Positions 30,273-40,370 of a stretch of DNA of 64,000 bases are shown here, piece by piece. A model generated the notes under the pieces. That model was not told the DNA's origin. It saw only the letters and a program-made list of their open reading frames with translations, and ran no database searches. The DNA is taken from NCBI GenBank assembly GCA_947644645.1, contig CANSAF010000004.1:34876-98875 (forward strand), written 5' to 3'. The DNA comes from an uncultured Sporosarcina sp. Lineage in GTDB: Bacteria; Bacillota; Bacilli; Bacillales_A; Planococcaceae. The first letter of the stretch is position 1. The number at the start of each line of letters is the position of its first letter. A program made the translations under genes and the position numbers.

Positions 30273-30962
30273 TTAATTATCTTCCACAACTTTCAAATAC
30301 CTACTGTAAAATGCTGAAAAAGAAAAGAATGCCATTAATGTTCCTGTTAAAAATGGAATTAAAAATGAAAATACATTTACACTTAAATAAAGGACAAACC
30401 CCGTGCTAATCGCAATAGCCAAGAACAAAACAGGGCTTCCCATTGTAATAAAAAATGTTGTTCTAAGTGCTTTTCGATAAGACATGTCATAATGAACAGC
30501 TACAGAAAATGAATTTAAAGTAAAAACATATAAAGGAATCCCCATGATTAAAAAGAAAACAAATAAATAAAAGTTATGCTCAGAAAAGTAATAAACATCC
30601 GCAGACCAGATTCCCCATATAATTGTCAGTAAAAATCCATTGAACATACTTCTCTTATAATTTTCTTTATAATATTTCCAATAAGTTTTTACAATCGTAT
30701 TATTCTCTCGATCTTTAAAAACCCATTCGCGTGCCATTGCAAACATAGCTGTCGTTGCTGGAAAAAATATAAATGGGAGTAAAATAATAATCGGCATTAA
30801 AAAGATTAACCTTCCCCCTATCGTCTCGCTTAACAATAAATTTAACATCAAGAAAACAATTGGCAGATTAAATATTAACCATAAAATATTAACAAGTGTG
30901 AATTTCATAAACCATTCACTCAGTTTAAAAATCCCGCCCATTAATCCGCCTTGTACATTCAT
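30273..30962 (-). CDS. YesL-like DUF624 membrane protein
   Basis: The 229-residue protein has about six hydrophobic segments (near 18-45, 50-75, 108-125, 130-150, 168-188 and 192-215) and the features of DUF624/YesL proteins, including FPATTAMFAMAREW. These proteins are regularly encoded beside sugar ABC importers and YesM/YesN systems; their function is not established. It begins 17 bases after the upstream ROK gene, so the two form one unit, and ends before the importer promoter. Confidence 0.88.
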   Translation of the reverse strand: MNVQGGLMGGIFKLSEWFMKFTLVNILWLIFNLPIVFLMLNLLLSETIGGRLIFLMPIIILLPFIFFPATTAMFAMAREWVFKDRENNTIVKTYWKYYKENYKRSMFNGFLLTIIWGIWSADVYYFSEHNFYLFVFFLIMGIPLYVFTLNSFSVAVHYDMSYRKALRTTFFITMGSPVLFLAIAISTGFVLYLSVNVFSFLIPFLTGTLMAFFSFSAFYSRYLKVVEDN

Positions 30963-30979
30963 AATTTTTCACTCCTTTT

Positions 30980-31867
30980 TCACTTCACATCAAAATGCAA
31001 TGCCGCCGCACCAAGCACGCCTGCTTTATTTCCTAGTTCTGCCTTCAAAATTTGTACGCCTCTAAAACTTTCAATCATTAATGATTTTGTTTTCTCGCGT
31101 ACCATTTTAATTAACGTTTCTTGCTCCATAATACCGCCACCAATGATAATTGCTGGTGGATTAAAAATATGTGTGAGTGACACAAGGCCTGTTGCAATTT
31201 CAAGAACCCAATTCTCTAACACTTCTTCTAATCTTGTATCTCCTGCTGCAATTCCTTCAAAAATCTTACGTCCATCCGAATATTTCACATCTATTTTTGA
31301 AGCCGCTTTCACTAAAGCTGTCGTCGAACCGTACATTTCATAACAACCATAACAACCACAATTACATTTCACACCACCTTGATGTAAAACCAGATGCCCA
31401 ACTTCAGCCGCAATTCCATTCAAGCCTTTATAAATTGCCGAATTGATAACGATTGAGCCACCAATTCCCGTCCCATACGTTAAACAAAGAAAATCTTTAA
31501 AGTTTTGACCTGCACCAAAAAACTTTTCTCCAAGCGCTGCCGCATTGACATCATTCTCTATTTTCACTGGTACTTTGAAACGCATTTCAAAAATTTCTTG
31601 CACTTTCATCCCTGTATATCCCGGGAAATTTTCATTCGCATAAACGATCGTACCCGTTTCGCTATCAACCTGACTCGCCGTACTAATTCCAATCGCTTCA
31701 AAACCTGAATAATTCCCCTCCACGACAGACATAATATTATGTATTAGATGATCCGCACCTTTCATCGCTTCCGAATCAATCTCCATAAAATTCGAGGTAA
31801 TACCTTCTTCATTCACCATAGAAATCTTTGTAGATGTTCCACCAATATCAATTGCTAATACGTTCAA
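30980..31867 (-). CDS. ROK-family sugar kinase (sister of 20746-21633)
   Basis: The 295-residue protein has DIGGT, the catalytic Asp in IENDVN, VGHLVL and the zinc motif CNCGCYGC. It resembles the ROK kinase at 20746-21633 along its whole length (for example SQVDS, GTGIGG, LTHIFNP, GGG(I/V)MEQ), so the pair arose by duplication. The start codon is TTG at 31867 behind AGGGGGCG. It is co-transcribed with the DUF624 gene and precedes the glycoside importer, which suggests it phosphorylates the monosaccharide released from that substrate. Exact specificity is unknown. Confidence 0.9.
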   Translation of the reverse strand: MNVLAIDIGGTSTKISMVNEEGITSNFMEIDSEAMKGADHLIHNIMSVVEGNYSGFEAIGISTASQVDSETGTIVYANENFPGYTGMKVQEIFEMRFKVPVKIENDVNAAALGEKFFGAGQNFKDFLCLTYGTGIGGSIVINSAIYKGLNGIAAEVGHLVLHQGGVKCNCGCYGCYEMYGSTTALVKAASKIDVKYSDGRKIFEGIAAGDTRLEEVLENWVLEIATGLVSLTHIFNPPAIIIGGGIMEQETLIKMVREKTKSLMIESFRGVQILKAELGNKAGVLGAAALHFDVK

Positions 31868-31973
31868 CGCATACGCCCCCTATTTTCTTTATTTTTGAAA
31901 TAACTGTAACATAGGTTTTAACTTCTAGCTACTGAATTTTCTTTTTATTAATGATATGGCATTCGTAGGAATT

Positions 31974-32099
31974 GTGATGAGCTTAGTGCGGATTAGTTGG
32001 GAACTGGTGCGGCGATGAAAACTCAGCAGCAATTCTTGTAAACTTGCAAGCTGTCGCTGTGAACTCAACACGAATTGATGTAAACTCGCCCCTCATCTC
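31974..32099. repeat. Degenerate 21-bp tandem repeat tract, about six units
   Basis: Units recur exactly every 21 bp from 31995 (31995, 32016, 32037, 32058, 32079), with the best match in TGTAAACTnGC / TGTGAACTCAAC / TGTAAACTCGCC and AATT(C/G) near the unit end; a weaker unit precedes them. The words differ from the tract at 22918-23126 but period and position (between a terminator and the next unit) are the same. Function unknown. Confidence 0.7.
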
Positions 32100-32123
32100 T
32101 CTATTCATAAATATAGAAGTATA

Positions 32124-32173
32124 AAAACAAGAGTTACCCAGAAAGTTTGAAAAGACTTTCTAGATAACTCTTG
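32124..32173 (-). terminator. Terminator of the aldolase gene
   Basis: On the minus strand CAAGAGTTATCTAGAAAGT pairs with ACTTTCTGGGTAACTCTTG around 8 bases, followed by TTTTTAT. Confidence 0.88.
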
Positions 32174-32184
32174 CCCACTACTCC

Positions 32185-33054
32185 TTATGCTTTCCCATCA
32201 CTCATACACATTTTAATCTTATCTACGACTACTTTTTTCATCGCTTCTTTTGCTGGTTTCATGTAGTGACGTGTGTCTGTTTCAGTTGGATTTTCCACTA
32301 AATAATTTCGTAAAGCTTCTGAAAATGGAATTTTTAATTCTGTTGAAATATTTACCTTTGCACAGCCTAGCGCAATACACTTTTGAACTTCTTCAACAGA
32401 AATTCCTGAAGCACCGTGCAAGACGAGCGGAATATCAACTAGCTTTTGGATTTCAGCCAATCGTTCGAAATCTAAATTAGGCTTTGTTTCGTAAACGCCA
32501 TGACCTGTACCAATTGCGACAGCTAAAGAATCTACGCCTGTTTTTGCAACAAATTCAACCGCTGCTTTTGGATCGGTATATTCTGCATCTTTTGCTTCGA
32601 CGATTAAATCATCTTCTTGGCCCACTAATTTACCAAGTTCTGCTTCAACCGTTGCGCCGTATGCATGCGCTTGTTCCACAACTTTTTTCGTGATTTCAAT
32701 ATTCTCTTCAAAAGAACCGTGCGAACCGTCAATCATCACTGATTTCACGCCAAGTTCTAATGACTCGGTAATTGATTCGACAGTTTCATGATGATCTAAA
32801 TGCAATGCGATTGGAATTTGATGTTCCGCCGCAGCTGCTTCTGCGATAGTTTGAATATAACGGCGCCCTGAATAATTCATCGTTCCTGGCGTTGCCGCTA
32901 AAATAATTGGTGAATTTAGCTCTGCTGCTGCTTCTACAACAACTTTAACAGTTTCTAAATTATGAATGTTGAAAGCAGGTACTGCATACCCTTCCCGACG
33001 TGCTTTAATTAACATTTTTTTGGTATTTTGAATCGTTCTCGTTTTAGTAGTCAT
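32185..33054 (-). CDS. kbaY: Tagatose-1,6-bisphosphate aldolase (class II, GatY/KbaY type)
   Basis: The 289-residue zinc aldolase has GYAVPAFNIHN at the N-terminus, the zinc ligands and catalytic region HLDHHE (about 82-87), EAELG, AIGTGHGVY and LHGASG, all as in E. coli KbaY/GatY. It cleaves tagatose-1,6-bisphosphate to dihydroxyacetone phosphate and glyceraldehyde-3-phosphate; a fructose-bisphosphate role is possible but less likely beside agaS. Its start overlaps the agaS stop by 11 bases, with AAAGGTGTGA inside agaS, so the two are translationally coupled. E. coli enzymes need a GatZ/KbaZ partner; none is seen here. Confidence 0.92.
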   Translation of the reverse strand: MTTKTRTIQNTKKMLIKARREGYAVPAFNIHNLETVKVVVEAAAELNSPIILAATPGTMNYSGRRYIQTIAEAAAAEHQIPIALHLDHHETVESITESLELGVKSVMIDGSHGSFEENIEITKKVVEQAHAYGATVEAELGKLVGQEDDLIVEAKDAEYTDPKAAVEFVAKTGVDSLAVAIGTGHGVYETKPNLDFERLAEIQKLVDIPLVLHGASGISVEEVQKCIALGCAKVNISTELKIPFSEALRNYLVENPTETDTRHYMKPAKEAMKKVVVDKIKMCMSDGKA

Positions 33055-34213
33055 AAATTGTCACACCTTTAACAACTCGGCTAATTGCACCATCTGGACT
33101 TGGATTGTCTGGTGTAATGCCTAGTTGAATAGATTTTTTCATTGCAAGGACTTGACCGAAAATAATATAAACTAAAGATAAATAAAAATCATTTTCTACT
33201 TCTTTTTCATCGATATTCACACTAATTTGCCAATCAGCTAATTTACCGACTTCTTCGCATGCTTCTTCAACTAAAGCGACAATTTTCATTTCATTATCCG
33301 CCGCTGATAACTCGCGTAAAATATCCAAATCATACTTTTTGGTATACGCGTCTTTTGACATAAATAAAACGACTAGCGACTCGTCATTTAAAATCGATTT
33401 TGGACCATGACGGAAGCCTAGTGAAGATTCAGGAATTGCAGTCACTTGACCGCCAGAAAGTTCTAACATTTTAAGCGCTGCTTCATGAGATAATTGTGCT
33501 AAACCACCTGATCCTAAATAAACAACGCGATTAAAATCAAATTCTAATACATCATCCACATAGTTTCCGACCACATCAACAAAATCCAATCCATTGCGAA
33601 TCGCTTGTTTCATAGATGTTTCAATATTTGTATGTGCTGCAAATAACGCATACGCCGCCGCGAACATACAAGAAAAACTACTTGTCATTGCGAGCGATTG
33701 ATCATTTGATTCCTCCGGCATTAATAAAACAATACTTTTTTCATCACCTTGAACATTTTTCGCAAGTTGTCCATTTTTATTACAAGTAATTACAACTTGA
33801 TAAAAATCAGTCACTATTTTTTGTCCAAGCTCTACCGTTGCCACACTTTCGGGGCTATTTCCAGAACGAGCAAAGGATACTAAAATTGTTGGTGTATCTT
33901 TTATAAAATAACTTGTTGGATTTGAGACAATATTCGTCGTTGCAATCGATTCAAATGAAACATTTTTTTCATTGACTTTCGTCAATTCAGGCACAAGCGT
34001 ATCACCCACAAAGGCTGATGTTCCTGCCCCTGAAAAAATCACACGAACATGAGGATACTTTTCATAAATAGAAGATAAAAACTGTTGGAATGACGCTTGA
34101 TTTCCCTCGAGTTCTGTCATTAATTTCTCCCAAACTTTGGGTTGTTGATAAATTTCACTCGACGTATGTACTGCATCATGTTGTTTAATCTCTTCTTCTG
34201 ATAAATTAAACAT
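33044..34213 (-). CDS. agaS: AgaS-type galactosamine-6-phosphate deaminase/isomerase (double SIS domain)
   Basis: The 389-residue protein has two SIS domains: the first with FSGAGTSAFVGD and SFARSGNSPES (about 60-125), the second with YLGSGGLAQLSHEAALKMLE and the ESSLGFRHGPKS segment (about 235-280) typical of AgaS. It converts galactosamine-6-P to tagatose-6-P plus ammonia. The next steps are supplied by LacC (46210-47136) and the coupled aldolase. GGAGGAGG precedes the ATG, and an 8-4-8 inverted repeat lies 25 bases upstream of the start. Confidence 0.92.
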   Translation of the reverse strand: MFNLSEEEIKQHDAVHTSSEIYQQPKVWEKLMTELEGNQASFQQFLSSIYEKYPHVRVIFSGAGTSAFVGDTLVPELTKVNEKNVSFESIATTNIVSNPTSYFIKDTPTILVSFARSGNSPESVATVELGQKIVTDFYQVVITCNKNGQLAKNVQGDEKSIVLLMPEESNDQSLAMTSSFSCMFAAAYALFAAHTNIETSMKQAIRNGLDFVDVVGNYVDDVLEFDFNRVVYLGSGGLAQLSHEAALKMLELSGGQVTAIPESSLGFRHGPKSILNDESLVVLFMSKDAYTKKYDLDILRELSAADNEMKIVALVEEACEEVGKLADWQISVNIDEKEVENDFYLSLVYIIFGQVLAMKKSIQLGITPDNPSPDGAISRVVKGVTIYDY

Positions 34214-34238
34214 ATTTACTTCCTCCTCCGATTGTCAT

Positions 34239-34258
34239 TGGTTATGTTGTCATAACCA
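34239..34258. promoter_or_regulatory. Candidate GntR operator at agaS
   Basis: TGGTTATG-TTGT-CATAACCA is a perfect 8-bp inverted repeat. Its TGGTTAT/ATAACCA arms equal those of the palindrome upstream of the gntR-family gene (49060-49071). A TATAAT (34270-34265, minus strand) precedes it, so bound protein would block transcription of agaS-kbaY. Confidence 0.65.
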
Positions 34259-34287
34259 GTTATCATTATAACAGGATTGAAGCATTC

Positions 34288-34313
34288 GGGAAAGTTTTGT
34301 TTAAAACTTTCCC
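34288..34313 (-). terminator. Terminator-like hairpin after the LacI-family gene
   Basis: GGGAAAGTTTT and AAAACTTTCCC form a perfect 11-bp stem with a 4-base loop. There is no clean U-run beyond the stem's own T-stretch. Confidence 0.65.
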
Positions 34314-34323
34314 ACACTTCACG

Positions 34324-35322
<999 letters not shown>

Positions 35323-35399
35323 TCACCTTTTCTACTTCACACTTCTTATTTAGAATACTCTTACATCCTAGCATGGTTCCTAGCTGAAATCATTAAATC

Positions 35400-37145
35400 T
35401 TATCCTAATAAGTGTTCGTCTATTAAGCGGACGGTTTGTGTTTCGTTTGGATGCAACTCGAATACGATGATTTCATTTTCGCCTTCTTTTAATAATGGAC
35501 CCGGTACATATAAAGTTTCTTGTGGTCCTTTATTCCAGAAACGCCCAATATTAAAGCCATTGATTACGACAAAACCTTTCACACCGTCAGGCAACTGAAC
35601 AAATGTGTCACCAATTTCTTCGACAGTAAATATTCCTTTTGAAAATAGCGGACCTTTATCCGAATTTTTCTCCTGATTGAATTGTAGTTGCTCTAGATTA
35701 TCCATTGGAAGTGGATAAATTGTCCAATCAAATAAAAACTGTCTTTCAAAACGAACGCCTTCTGATATTCCTTTCGCATCGTTCATCATCATCGGTCCGT
35801 AATTAATGCGTCCCATATTTTCTACAAGTAATTCAATTTGAACACCTTCCGCCGGTACAGCAAATGAAATCTTTTCATTCTCCCAACGGTCAATGATTCC
35901 TTTATACTCGCCGTCAATAAAGACCAATGCACGGTCACGGACATCTTGAATCGTTAAATCTGCTTCTGGCATAGGCCCTTTTAAAAACGTTCGGTACAAA
36001 ATAAACCCATAATCCTGTCCTACTTGTTCCATCGTTTCTGGATTTGCGCGTTGAATTGGGGCACTAATCATCGACAATGCGTCTGACAATGAAACAGATT
36101 CTTTCATCTCTACTTCACCGTAATTCATCTTTGGAATTGGTTCTGGCAAGACAAGTTCACCGATATCTTTATGCTTGGCAATCGCATCTCTCACCGCATA
36201 AAACTTCGGTGTTAAATCACCCGTTTCACTAATCGGACAGTCATAATCATAACTTGTCACAGTCGGTTGATGGACTTTATCAAAGTTTGCACCGTTATAA
36301 AAACCAAAGTTCGTTCCACCGTGGAACATATAGAAGTTAACGGAATCTCCTCTTTCCAACATTCGTTCAAATGTTGCTGCTGCATCTTTATGATCTCTCG
36401 TATGATGCTCCTCTCCCCAATGGTCAAACCAACCATTCCAATACTCCATCACGATATTCGGCGTATTTGGAAAATGCTCTTGCAATTTCGCAAATGATTC
36501 ATCTGGACGTGAGCCAAAATTCACCGTTGCCAAGACATTTTCAACAGAACCACCATTCAACATTAAATCGGTCGGTCCATCCGATGTGAAAAGTAATACA
36601 TCAATATCACGCTTAATCATTGCTTCTTTAATATAATTTAAATACTGTTTATCATTCCCAAAGCTACCGTATTCATTTTCAATTTGCATAGCGATAATTG
36701 GTCCGCCATTTGTTGATAAAAGTGGCACAAATCGCTTTAATAATTCATCAAAATAATGATCTACTTTTTCTAAAAACGGTTGATAATAACAACGCATTCT
36801 CATGTTTTTATCAGCAAGTAACCAAGATGGAAGCCCGCCAAATTCCCATTCTGCACAAATATATGGACTCGGACGAATAATGACATGAAGCCCAAGTCGT
36901 TCGGCAATTCTTACAAACTCTTCAACATTTGCAATTCCTTCAAAATTAAACTGTCCCTCTTTTGGCTCATGCAAATTCCACGGTACATACGTTTCAACAC
37001 AGTTGAACCCACACGCTTTCAACTTTGCTAAACGATCCTCCCAATATTCAGGTACAATTCTAAAATAATGAATGGCACCTGAAATCAATTGGATTGGTTC
37101 ATTGTTTAAAATAAGCTGTTGATCTTTTACTTTTAAGTTTGGCAT
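35400..37145 (-). CDS. Intracellular beta-galactosidase, GH35 (BgaC type)
   Basis: The 581-residue enzyme has a GH35 TIM barrel with LISGAIHYFRI at the N-terminus, proton donor in QIENEYGSFG (Glu158) and nucleophile in VMEYWNGWFD (Glu234), then two beta-sandwich domains. It has no signal peptide. Pneumococcal BgaC, the closest relative I recognise, cleaves Gal-beta-1,3-linked GlcNAc/GalNAc. With the adjacent importer and agaS/kbaY downstream, galacto-N-biose or lacto-N-biose are likely substrates; linkage specificity is inference. GGGGG precedes the ATG. Confidence 0.94.
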   Translation of the reverse strand: MPNLKVKDQQLILNNEPIQLISGAIHYFRIVPEYWEDRLAKLKACGFNCVETYVPWNLHEPKEGQFNFEGIANVEEFVRIAERLGLHVIIRPSPYICAEWEFGGLPSWLLADKNMRMRCYYQPFLEKVDHYFDELLKRFVPLLSTNGGPIIAMQIENEYGSFGNDKQYLNYIKEAMIKRDIDVLLFTSDGPTDLMLNGGSVENVLATVNFGSRPDESFAKLQEHFPNTPNIVMEYWNGWFDHWGEEHHTRDHKDAAATFERMLERGDSVNFYMFHGGTNFGFYNGANFDKVHQPTVTSYDYDCPISETGDLTPKFYAVRDAIAKHKDIGELVLPEPIPKMNYGEVEMKESVSLSDALSMISAPIQRANPETMEQVGQDYGFILYRTFLKGPMPEADLTIQDVRDRALVFIDGEYKGIIDRWENEKISFAVPAEGVQIELLVENMGRINYGPMMMNDAKGISEGVRFERQFLFDWTIYPLPMDNLEQLQFNQEKNSDKGPLFSKGIFTVEEIGDTFVQLPDGVKGFVVINGFNIGRFWNKGPQETLYVPGPLLKEGENEIIVFELHPNETQTVRLIDEHLLG

Positions 37146-37178
37146 TGTTTTCCCCCTAAATTCATTAAAAATACCCGT

Positions 37179-38000
37179 CTAGTCCTTAATTGCACCCGCG
37201 GCAATATCTGAAATAAATTGACGACTAACAATTAAAAATAAAATAATTAATGGAATTGTCCCTAGTAACGTCCCAGTCATCGTCGCTGCTACGTCTGTTT
37301 GATGTAAACCTTTCAAATTAGCTAACGCAACCATTAATGTATGTTTGGAAGGATCATTTAAAACAATTAACGGCCATAAATAATCATTCCACACGCCCAT
37401 AAAGTTGAATATTCCCAGAAAAGCTAAAGCTGGTTTCAAGACTGGGAGTGCAACGCTCCAGTACATTTTAAAAATTCCACAACCATCTATTCTTGCTGCA
37501 TTCAGTAAGTCATCATGAATAGCTCCTTCAGCATATTGTTTAATCCAAAATATCCCGAAAGCACTGACAAGTCCTGGAATGATCAATGCTTTATAACTGT
37601 CAATCCAACCGAATTCTTGCATCATAATAAACATTGGAATTAATGATAATTGTGCTGGAATCATCATCGTTGCTAATGTAAAAACAAATAATTTGTTTTT
37701 ACCTGGAAAATCGAATTTCGCAAAAACGAATCCTGCCATCGAACTAAAAAATAATACTAAAATTGTAGATATCGTCGATACCCAAAATGTGTTGAATAAA
37801 GCACCCCAAAAATCAATTTCTGCAAATACCTTTTGAATATTAATGAAAAATTGATCTCCAAATGTCCATTTAGGTGGGAATTTGAAACTTGCACTTGAAT
37901 CATTGGTTGCCATTACGAATAACCAATAAAACGGGAAGATGGATAAAAGTACCCCGAAGGATAAGCTTAAATGTAATAATACTTTTTTAAATCCCTTCAC
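37179..38000 (-). CDS. ABC sugar importer permease (MalG type)
   Basis: The 273-residue protein has an N-terminal helix, further membrane segments and the EAA-loop variant LNAARIDGCGIFKMYW near residue 180. The start is taken as GTG at 38000 behind GGATGTGA; an earlier GTG (38018) abuts the upstream stop. It ends 33 bases before the GH35 gene, with which it is co-transcribed. Confidence 0.92.
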   Translation of the reverse strand: MKGFKKVLLHLSLSFGVLLSIFPFYWLFVMATNDSSASFKFPPKWTFGDQFFINIQKVFAEIDFWGALFNTFWVSTISTILVLFFSSMAGFVFAKFDFPGKNKLFVFTLATMMIPAQLSLIPMFIMMQEFGWIDSYKALIIPGLVSAFGIFWIKQYAEGAIHDDLLNAARIDGCGIFKMYWSVALPVLKPALAFLGIFNFMGVWNDYLWPLIVLNDPSKHTLMVALANLKGLHQTDVAATMTGTLLGTIPLIILFLIVSRQFISDIAAGAIKD

Positions 38001-38018
38001 AATTTCACATCCAATCAC

Positions 38019-38933
38019 TTACTTTTTTTGGTCCACAACTTTCCAGTTGATTAATGAGAACAGCATAATAATCGCAAATAAACCAATTGCAATTGCCGAA
38101 CCATATCCATATAAGTTTTTCACAAAGGCTTGTTGATAAAGATAAAGAACGATTGTCATTCCTTCTCCACCAGCACCGCCTGAATTTCCGACAAGTAGTT
38201 GTGGCTCTACAAATGTTTGCATACCACCAATTGTAGACGTAATAACAACGAATAATAAAACAGGTTTTAATAAAGGTATTGTTATTTTCAAGAAAATATC
38301 CTTTGTACTTGCTCCGTCAATTCGAGCCGCTTCATATAAACTCTCTGGGATTTTTTGCAAGCCTGCTAAAAATATTATCGCGTTATAACCAGTCCATCGC
38401 CAAATAATCATTGCAGCTACAGCAACTTTGACGCCTAAAGAATTATTATGCCAATCTATCGCATCGAATCCTAAAGTTGTCAAAAAGTAGTTGATTAAAC
38501 CATAGCTAGGTGCAAAAATAACACCGAAAATAATTGCTACTGCTACGATCGCTGTTACGTTTGGTAAAAAATAAAGTGTTTTATAAAACTCACTAAACTT
38601 AACAAAAGCTGAATTCAACAAAAATGCTATAATCAAAGCCAGTACAATCATTGGTACCGTTGAAATAAACCAGATTAAAAGTGTGTTTGCAATTGACTTC
38701 CAAAACATCGCGTCTTTAATCAAAAATTCAAAATTCCTAAGCCCAACAAACTCCATATCTCCAATGCCATCCCAGCTAGATAAAGCTAAATATACTGAGA
38801 ACACAACTGGGAACAAACCGAAAATTATAAACGTAATAAAAAATGGAGAAATCAATAAGTAAGGCCCTTTATTCTTTTTAATTTCTCGCCAAACTTTCCC
38901 GCGATCTTTTTTCATCTCTTTTTGTTGCGTCAT
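38019..38933 (-). CDS. ABC sugar importer permease (MalF type)
   Basis: The 304-residue protein has a charged N-terminus, then a first helix at about 28-48, and the EAA motif YEAARIDGASTKDIF near 200. The visible ribosome binding sequence (AGGTGG) is some 20 bases from the ATG, so initiation may be weak. It is the partner of the 37179-38000 permease. Confidence 0.92.
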   Translation of the reverse strand: MTQQKEMKKDRGKVWREIKKNKGPYLLISPFFITFIIFGLFPVVFSVYLALSSWDGIGDMEFVGLRNFEFLIKDAMFWKSIANTLLIWFISTVPMIVLALIIAFLLNSAFVKFSEFYKTLYFLPNVTAIVAVAIIFGVIFAPSYGLINYFLTTLGFDAIDWHNNSLGVKVAVAAMIIWRWTGYNAIIFLAGLQKIPESLYEAARIDGASTKDIFLKITIPLLKPVLLFVVITSTIGGMQTFVEPQLLVGNSGGAGGEGMTIVLYLYQQAFVKNLYGYGSAIAIGLFAIIMLFSLINWKVVDQKK

Positions 38934-38973
38934 ATTAATATTAATGGGAATCCACCACCTATTTATAAGGATA

Positions 38974-39002
38974 GTAGACTGCCCGAGTTCCGAACAGTCT
39001 AC
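38974..39002 (-). other. Intercistronic stem-loop after the binding-protein gene
   Basis: GTAGACTG and CAGTCTAC form an 8-bp stem with a 13-base loop, just after the lipoprotein stop. It matches the position of hairpins in the other three importer operons. Confidence 0.6.
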
Positions 39003-39020
39003 ATAGTCTTACAATTTCAC

Positions 39021-40310
39021 TTATAACGATAAATCTCTTTCAATTTGCTTCAATGCATCTTCCCATGCTTTTTCTGGATCTTTTCCTTTCGTTTTCACTA
39101 ACTCTAATTCATCAGTGAAAGCTGTTAAAGCAATCGATTCTTGTGGTCCTTTGTATGCGGATTGTACATTTTTAGCCGCTTCCGAGAAAATTTCCGTTGT
39201 GTTTTGACCACCGAAAAATTCTTCTTCATGGTTAATTTTATCACTGTCTAACGCTTCAATCGCAGATGGGAACAAACTCAAGTTCTTATATGACTCAATT
39301 TGGTTCTCAGCAGAGTTAATAAACTTCGCAATTTCAGCACTTACTTCTGGATTTTTAGAAGAATTTAATACCGCTAAAAATGAACCGCCATCGTTACCAT
39401 CACTAAACGGTGATCTTGCAACTTTCCATTTTCCACTTGTTTCTGCTGCCGCATCCATAATGATATCCTTCGCCCATACTGGCCCGTCATAGCCAACAAG
39501 TTCATTATTATTAATCGCTGCATTCCATTCTTGTGACTGATCTTCAATATTTCCTAACACTAATCCTTGCTTGTCTAGATCGATTACTTTATCCCAAACT
39601 TCTTTAATATGTGCTTCGTCTCCGATAAAATTATTTTCTTCGTCAAAGAAACGTTTATCTAATTTGTTTAATGAAGATGAAAAGGCATTTTGAATAGAAG
39701 CCTCTGCATAAGTATTTCCTTTATCTTTCAATGTTTTTAAGACTTCAACATACCCATCCCAAGTACTAATTTTTTCTGTTAATTCTTCTGGAGTACTAGC
39801 AATTCCCAAATCTTTAAATACATCTTCTCTATAGAAGAAACCAGTAGGTGCTGTATCAACCGGCACCGCGATTAACTTTTCACCATCACCTGTAATCGCT
39901 TGGTTCACTTTCCACTCAGGGAAATTTTGAATAAATTCTTTTCCACCATAATCAAATAAGTTAGCAAACTTATCTTCATGTGGCAAAAATTCTGATACCC
40001 AAATGTTCATGAGTACTAAATCTGGTGCATCATCTGTTTTTTTAGATGCAAGTAATGAACTTAGTTTTGTTTTGTAATCGCCACCAGGTGGTAATTTTTG
40101 TGCAACAAACTCAACATCAGGAAATTCTTCTTTCACCTTTTCTAAAACGCTTTCATCCAATCCTCTGTTCCAATACCATAATGTAATTTTGTCAGAGTCT
40201 TTCCCCGAACTTTTTCCAGAACCTTCTCCATTACCGTCACCGCTATTGCCACAAGCTGCAATTACCATGACTAAAGCTAAACTAAGAAACAAACCAATAA
40301 TCTTCTTCAT
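39021..40310 (-). CDS. Sugar-binding lipoprotein of ABC importer
   Basis: The 429-residue protein has a lipoprotein signal ending VIAAC, a Gly/Ser-rich linker, and a family-1 solute-binding fold starting ITLWYWNRG. The start at 40310 follows GGGGGTTT. It belongs to the operon 42568-35400 with an oxidoreductase, a ROK kinase, two permeases and GH35 beta-galactosidase. This suggests a Gal-HexNAc disaccharide as ligand. Confidence 0.92.
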   Translation of the reverse strand: MKKIIGLFLSLALVMVIAACGNSGDGNGEGSGKSSGKDSDKITLWYWNRGLDESVLEKVKEEFPDVEFVAQKLPPGGDYKTKLSSLLASKKTDDAPDLVLMNIWVSEFLPHEDKFANLFDYGGKEFIQNFPEWKVNQAITGDGEKLIAVPVDTAPTGFFYREDVFKDLGIASTPEELTEKISTWDGYVEVLKTLKDKGNTYAEASIQNAFSSSLNKLDKRFFDEENNFIGDEAHIKEVWDKVIDLDKQGLVLGNIEDQSQEWNAAINNNELVGYDGPVWAKDIIMDAAAETSGKWKVARSPFSDGNDGGSFLAVLNSSKNPEVSAEIAKFINSAENQIESYKNLSLFPSAIEALDSDKINHEEEFFGGQNTTEIFSEAAKNVQSAYKGPQESIALTAFTDELELVKTKGKDPEKAWEDALKQIERDLSL

Positions 40311-40370
40311 CCAAACCCCCACTTTCTTTTTTGCTTTCTATTTTTTATTATTAAATTGAATCTAACTGTA

